Shown here piece after piece: positions 60,245 to 64,000 of a DNA stretch of 64,000 nt (within the stretch, counting starts at the first letter, position 1; every line of letters starts with the position of its first letter). Below the pieces are notes generated by a model. The model searched no databases. It saw only the letters and a program-made list of their open reading frames with translations, and was not told the DNA's origin. Made by a program: the position numbers and the translations under genes. Location: contig NZ_RFFN01000002.1 of assembly GCF_003696315.1 (NCBI RefSeq), forward strand, positions 149,597 through 213,596, given 5' to 3'. Source of the DNA: Pseudomonas songnenensis (GTDB taxonomy: Bacteria > Pseudomonadota > Gammaproteobacteria > Pseudomonadales > Pseudomonadaceae).

Positions 60245-60400
60245 ATGTCGAATGGGCCCGTCTCGGGCTCTATTCGCTCCAATGCAAAGCTGCTAACCTC
60301 GGGAACGCTTTTTGCCCGATACGCGGTACAAAAGTTAACAAATCACAACAAAACAGCTGCCATCGCGCAGTGATAAAGCTGTTGCTTAGGAGTGGGGTTC

Positions 60401-62092
60401 ATGACCGATAACTTCTGGAAGGATAAATATCCTGTTGGGGTCTCCAGCGAGATCAACCCTGACGAATACCAGAACATCCAGGCTGTGCTCAAACAGTCAT
60501 GCGAGCGCTTCGCGGACAAGCCGGCGTTCAGCAATCTCGGCAAGACCCTGACCTATGGTGAGCTGTACAAGCTGTCCGGCGACTTCGCCGCCTACCTGCA
60601 GCAGAACACCGATCTTCAGCCCGGCGACCGCATCGCCGTGCAGCTACCCAACCTGATCCAGTATCCCATCGTCGTGTTCGGCGCCATGCGTGCCGGCCTC
60701 GTCGTGGTCAACACCAACCCGCTGTACACCGCGCGGGAGATGGAGCACCAGTTCAACGACGCCGGCGCCAAGGCGCTGGTGTGCCTGGCCAACATGGCGC
60801 ATCTGGCCGAGGAAGTGTTGCCCAAGACCGGCATCAAGCACGTGGTCATCACCGAAGTCGCCGACATGCTGCCGCCGCTCAAGCGCATGCTGGTCAACGC
60901 AGTGGTCAAGCACGTGAAGAAGATGGTGCCGGCCTACAGCCTGCCGAAAGCCGTCAAGCTCAACGATGCGCTGGCGCTCGGCCGCGGCAAGGCGGTGCGC
61001 GAAGCGTCGCCGAAGAGCGAAGACGTGGCCGTGCTGCAGTACACCGGCGGCACCACCGGCGTCGCCAAGGGCGCCATGCTGACGCACCGCAACATCGTCG
61101 CCAACATGCTGCAGTGCAAGGCGCTGATGGGCTCGAACCTCAATGACGGCAGCGAAGTGCTGATCGCGCCATTGCCGCTCTATCACATCTACGCCTTCAC
61201 CTTTCACTGCATGGCGATGATGCTCAGCGGCAACCACAACATCCTGATCTCCAACCCGCGCGATCTGCCGGCGATGATCAAGGACCTCGGCAAGTACCGC
61301 TTCAGCGGCTTCGTCGGCCTCAACACGCTGTTCGTGGCGCTGTGCAACAGCGAAGACTTCCGCAAGCTCGATTTCTCCGCGCTCAAGGTCACCCTGTCGG
61401 GCGGCATGGCGCTGCAGCTGGCCACGGCCGAACGCTGGAAACAGGTCACTGGTTGCCCGATCTGCGAAGGCTACGGCCTGACCGAAACCAGTCCGGTGGC
61501 ATCGGTCAACCCGATCGAGCATATCCAGCTCGGCTCCATCGGCATCCCGGTTCCCTCTACACAGTTCAAGGTCATCAACGATGACGGCCAGGACCTGGCG
61601 CAGGGCGAGATCGGCGAGCTGTGCATCAAGGGCCCGCAGGTCATGAAGGGCTACTGGCAGCGCCCGGAGGCCACGGACGAAGTGATCGATGCGCAGGGCT
61701 GGTTCAAGACCGGCGACATCGGCGTGATCCAGGAAGACGGCTATATCCGCATCGTCGACCGCAAGAAGGACATGATCCTGGTGTCCGGCTTCAACGTGTA
61801 TCCCAACGAGCTGGAAGACGTGCTCGCCAGTCTGCCGGGTGTGCTGCAGTGCGCTGCCATCGGCGTGCCGGACGAGAAGTCGGGTGAGGCGATCAAGCTG
61901 TTCGTGGTGGTCAAGCCGGGGGAGAGCCTGACCAGGGAGCAGGTCATGCAGCACATGCATGACAACCTGACCGGTTACAAGCGGCCGAAAGCCGTGGAGT
62001 TCCGCGACAGCCTGCCGACCACCAATGTCGGCAAGATCCTGCGCCGTGAGCTGCGTGACGAGGAACTGCGCAAGCTGGGGCATAAGAAGTAA
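60401..62092 (+). CDS. fadD1: Long-chain fatty acid CoA ligase, second of the tandem pair
   Basis: A 563-residue acyl-CoA synthetase paralogous to the preceding one: YTGGTTGVAKGAMLTHRN, GYGLTETSPVA and TGDIGVIQEDGY are conserved. In P. aeruginosa FadD1 prefers long chains and FadD2 shorter ones; whether this holds here is unknown. ATG 60401 has AGGAG eight bases upstream. A 222-base spacer with its own terminator and a putative promoter precedes it, and a strong terminator follows. Confidence 0.94.
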   Translation: MTDNFWKDKYPVGVSSEINPDEYQNIQAVLKQSCERFADKPAFSNLGKTLTYGELYKLSGDFAAYLQQNTDLQPGDRIAVQLPNLIQYPIVVFGAMRAGLVVVNTNPLYTAREMEHQFNDAGAKALVCLANMAHLAEEVLPKTGIKHVVITEVADMLPPLKRMLVNAVVKHVKKMVPAYSLPKAVKLNDALALGRGKAVREASPKSEDVAVLQYTGGTTGVAKGAMLTHRNIVANMLQCKALMGSNLNDGSEVLIAPLPLYHIYAFTFHCMAMMLSGNHNILISNPRDLPAMIKDLGKYRFSGFVGLNTLFVALCNSEDFRKLDFSALKVTLSGGMALQLATAERWKQVTGCPICEGYGLTETSPVASVNPIEHIQLGSIGIPVPSTQFKVINDDGQDLAQGEIGELCIKGPQVMKGYWQRPEATDEVIDAQGWFKTGDIGVIQEDGYIRIVDRKKDMILVSGFNVYPNELEDVLASLPGVLQCAAIGVPDEKSGEAIKLFVVVKPGESLTREQVMQHMHDNLTGYKRPKAVEFRDSLPTTNVGKILRRELRDEELRKLGHKK

Positions 62093-62110
62093 GCCCCGCT
62101 GCGCAAAAAG

Positions 62111-62133
62111 AACCCCGCCTCGGCGGGGTTTTT
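62111..62133 (+). terminator. Rho-independent terminator of fadD1
   Basis: AACCCCGCC (62111-62119) and GGCGGGGTT (62122-62130) followed by T3 and cattt. Confidence 0.92.
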
Positions 62134-62263
62134 CATTTATGCGAACGGCATTGATCGGCAGCGTTGGCAATTCCCTTAATTGGCATTTGGTCGCGTTCTC
62201 CTGGTTCTGTAGTCGGTGGCACAATGGCACTACTTAACCGTGTTTTTTATGGGGAATTACCTG

Positions 62264-63949
62264 ATGTTGTCGTCCTTACGCCTGCGGGCGAAGCTGCTTT
62301 TGCTTGCGCTTGGCCCGATTCTGTTGCTGGCGGTAGTGCTCAGTGGCGTTTCGGTAGTGCAGCTGCAGGATCTGGCTGACCAGCAGGAGGCACAGACCCG
62401 GGCGAGCCTGATCCGCGATCGCCGTGCCGAACTCAAGCACTACGTCGAACTGGCGAAGAACGCCATCGGGCCGATCTATGAACGCTCCGCCGAAGGTGAC
62501 ATGCAGGCGCGAAGCCAGGCGGTAGCCATCTTCGAGCGCCTGAGCTATGGCAGCGAAGGCTATTTCTGGGGCTACGATGGCCAGTCGCGGCGCGTGTTCC
62601 AGGGCGCTACGCGTGAGCGCATCGGCGAGAGCTTCGCGGATTACCGTGACCCCAATGGCGTCTTTGCCATTCGCGAGCTGGTCAAGGCCGGTCAGGATTC
62701 GAGCCACTATGTCGACTACAGCTTTGCCGTTCCCGGCAGCAATGCGCTGGTGCCCAAGGTCGGCTACGCGGAATACCTGCCGAAGTGGAACCTGGTGTTC
62801 GGCACGTCGCTGAATCTGGATGACGTCGAGCGCGACGTTGTCGAGGCCCGCGCGGTCTTCCAGGCGCGCATCGACAGCCTCACGCTGATCATGCTTGGCT
62901 CGGCATTGCTGCTGCTGATTCTGATGGCTGGCCTCGCGGTCCTGATGAGCAACGCCATCCTGCGTCCGCTGCTGCAGATCAAGCAGAACCTTGACGACAT
63001 GGCCCAGGGCGACGGTGACCTGACGCATCGGCTGCCGATCACCAGCCGCGATGAGCTAGGCGAACTGTCGACCTCCTTCAACCGCTTCGTCGAGAAGATT
63101 CACGCTCTCGTGCGTCAGGTAGCTGGCACGACGACCCAGCTCAGCGGACTGGTCAGCGCGGTAGCCAGCCAGGCGCAGCGTTCCGAGCAGGCCATGGCCG
63201 ATCAGCGCAGCGAGACCGATCAGGTCGCCACGGCCATCAACGAGATGTCCGCTGCGGCGCATGAAGTGGCGATGAGCGCCCAGCGCGCGGCCGAGGCGGC
63301 GCGGGAGACCGACCAGCAGGGCGTTGCCGCCAAGCAGGTGGTGGACCAGAGCATCCGTCAGATCCATGAACTGGTGGGCGAGCTGCGTGGTAGCGGTGAA
63401 TCGCTGGAAGGCCTGCAGCAGGACGTGAAAGGCATCGTCGGCGTGCTCGACGTGATCCGCGCGATTGCCGAACAGACCAACCTGCTGGCGCTCAACGCGG
63501 CCATCGAGGCGGCGCGTGCCGGTGAGGCCGGCCGTGGTTTCGCCGTGGTTGCCGATGAAGTTCGAGCCCTGGCCAGTCGCACGCAGCAGAGCACCGGGGA
63601 AATCCAGGGCATGATCGATCGGCTGCAGAATGCGACTTCGCACACGGTCGGTACCATGCTGCGCGCCGGCGAGAAGGGCGAGAGCACGCGGAATCACGCC
63701 AACCAGGCTGGCGAATCGCTGGATGCCATCTCCGCGCTGATCGGCACCATCAACTCGATGAACGCGCAGATCGCCGCCGCCGCCGAAGAGCAGACCGCGG
63801 TGGCCGAGGAGATCAACCGCAGCGTGCATCACATCGCCGATGCGGTGGATGGTGTGGCCAGCGATGCCGCCCAGGGTGCGCAGACGGCCCGGGAGCTGAA
63901 CGGCCTGGCCGAGCAGCTGCAGCGTCTGGTCGGTCAGTTCCGCATCTGA
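62264..63949 (+). CDS. Methyl-accepting chemotaxis protein with sCache_2 ligand domain
   Basis: A 561-residue transmembrane receptor. TM1 about residues 8-30, a periplasmic single-Cache domain ([15 protein letters not shown] ... [21 protein letters not shown]) to about 190, TM2 about 206-228, a HAMP domain ([17 protein letters not shown]), and a signalling domain with the hairpin tip [26 protein letters not shown] reduced here to key residues [19 protein letters not shown]. It signals to CheA/CheW. sCache_2 receptors sense small organic acids such as pyruvate or others; the ligand here is unknown. ATG 62264 was chosen for GGGGAA eight bases upstream, over ATG 62249 and GTG 62216. Confidence 0.92.
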   Translation: MLSSLRLRAKLLLLALGPILLLAVVLSGVSVVQLQDLADQQEAQTRASLIRDRRAELKHYVELAKNAIGPIYERSAEGDMQARSQAVAIFERLSYGSEGYFWGYDGQSRRVFQGATRERIGESFADYRDPNGVFAIRELVKAGQDSSHYVDYSFAVPGSNALVPKVGYAEYLPKWNLVFGTSLNLDDVERDVVEARAVFQARIDSLTLIMLGSALLLLILMAGLAVLMSNAILRPLLQIKQNLDDMAQGDGDLTHRLPITSRDELGELSTSFNRFVEKIHALVRQVAGTTTQLSGLVSAVASQAQRSEQAMADQRSETDQVATAINEMSAAAHEVAMSAQRAAEAARETDQQGVAAKQVVDQSIRQIHELVGELRGSGESLEGLQQDVKGIVGVLDVIRAIAEQTNLLALNAAIEAARAGEAGRGFAVVADEVRALASRTQQSTGEIQGMIDRLQNATSHTVGTMLRAGEKGESTRNHANQAGESLDAISALIGTINSMNAQIAAAAEEQTAVAEEINRSVHHIADAVDGVASDAAQGAQTARELNGLAEQLQRLVGQFRI

Positions 63950-63973
63950 TCAACCGCTCTAGCCTGCGGCTTG

Positions 63974-64000
63974 GCGAAACCCTGCCTGGCAGGGTTTCGC
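63974..64000 (+). terminator. Hairpin downstream of the chemoreceptor gene (cut by window edge)
   Basis: GCGAAACCCTGC (63974-63985) pairs with GCAGGGTTTCGC (63989-64000), a perfect 12-bp stem; the T run, if any, is outside the window. Confidence 0.7.

Overview
The window reads as chromosomal DNA of a GC-rich gammaproteobacterium of the Pseudomonas stutzeri (Stutzerimonas) type. The evidence is pseudomonad-style proteins and gene order (tyrB-like aminotransferase / uvrB / gltX with a tRNA-Ala/tRNA-Glu array; tandem fadD2-fadD1; braC-braDEFG). Three features point to the stutzeri group in particular: a NosA/OprC-type copper receptor, a starch-debranching pullulanase, and a tiny ccoM gene behind an ANR/FNR site. 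The species assignment is inference, because no 16S rRNA or other marker lies in the window. I see no phage, IS element, CRISPR array or defence island; this is ordinary core chromosome with some poorly described small genes.

Layout. 1-4.9 kb, minus strand: an edge-truncated exported methyltransferase, two membrane proteins (DUF2784, DUF2238), endonuclease I, an EamA transporter and a zinc alcohol dehydrogenase. 4.9-6.5 kb: leuA. 6.8-9.5 kb: DUF2946 protein and the TonB-dependent copper receptor, followed by a REPIN-like inverted repeat pair. 9.7-13.9 kb, minus: MscS channel, isochorismatase-like hydrolase, M23 peptidase, xseA. 14-19.9 kb, plus: zinc-ribbon hypothetical, guaB, guaA, multicopper oxidase, tadA. 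19.9-21.9 kb, minus: argF translationally coupled to a lone ABC ATPase. 22.2-23.3 kb: grxD, VanZ-like gene, tRNA-Asn. 23.4-29.5 kb: aromatic aminotransferase, uvrB, gltX and six tRNA genes in a 270-bp tandem duplication. 29.6-33.6 kb: thioesterase, dinB, META lipoprotein and partner, dienelactone hydrolase.

33.7-38.8 kb, minus: complete branched-chain amino acid ABC transporter (braC then braDEFG). 39.3-42.6 kb, minus: a four-gene PhnD/C/E-type oxyanion transporter, best matching the putative selenate branch. 42.8-49.8 kb: a 65-residue unknown, uppP, tartronate-semialdehyde reductase plus hydroxypyruvate isomerase, an MFS carrier, an Hsp70-like protein and a CHAD protein. 49.9-54 kb: rapA, then a three-gene overlapping operon around alkB. 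54.1-54.4 kb: ANR sites and ccoM. 54.4-64 kb: pullulanase, PhaJ-type hydratase, fadD2, fadD1 and a chemoreceptor.

Functional themes are purine synthesis (guaBA), arginine and leucine synthesis, amino acid uptake, fatty-acid activation with a link to PHA precursors (phaJ/fadD), DNA repair (uvrB, dinB, alkB, xseA), copper handling (DUF2946/OprC, multicopper oxidase), and low-oxygen respiration (CcoM). The most interesting spots are ccoM with its two ANR-like boxes, a precisely spaced pair of identical palindromes in the gene-free stretch after dinB, the alkB mini-operon with two uncharacterised partners, and the 65-residue gene with a strong Shine-Dalgarno.
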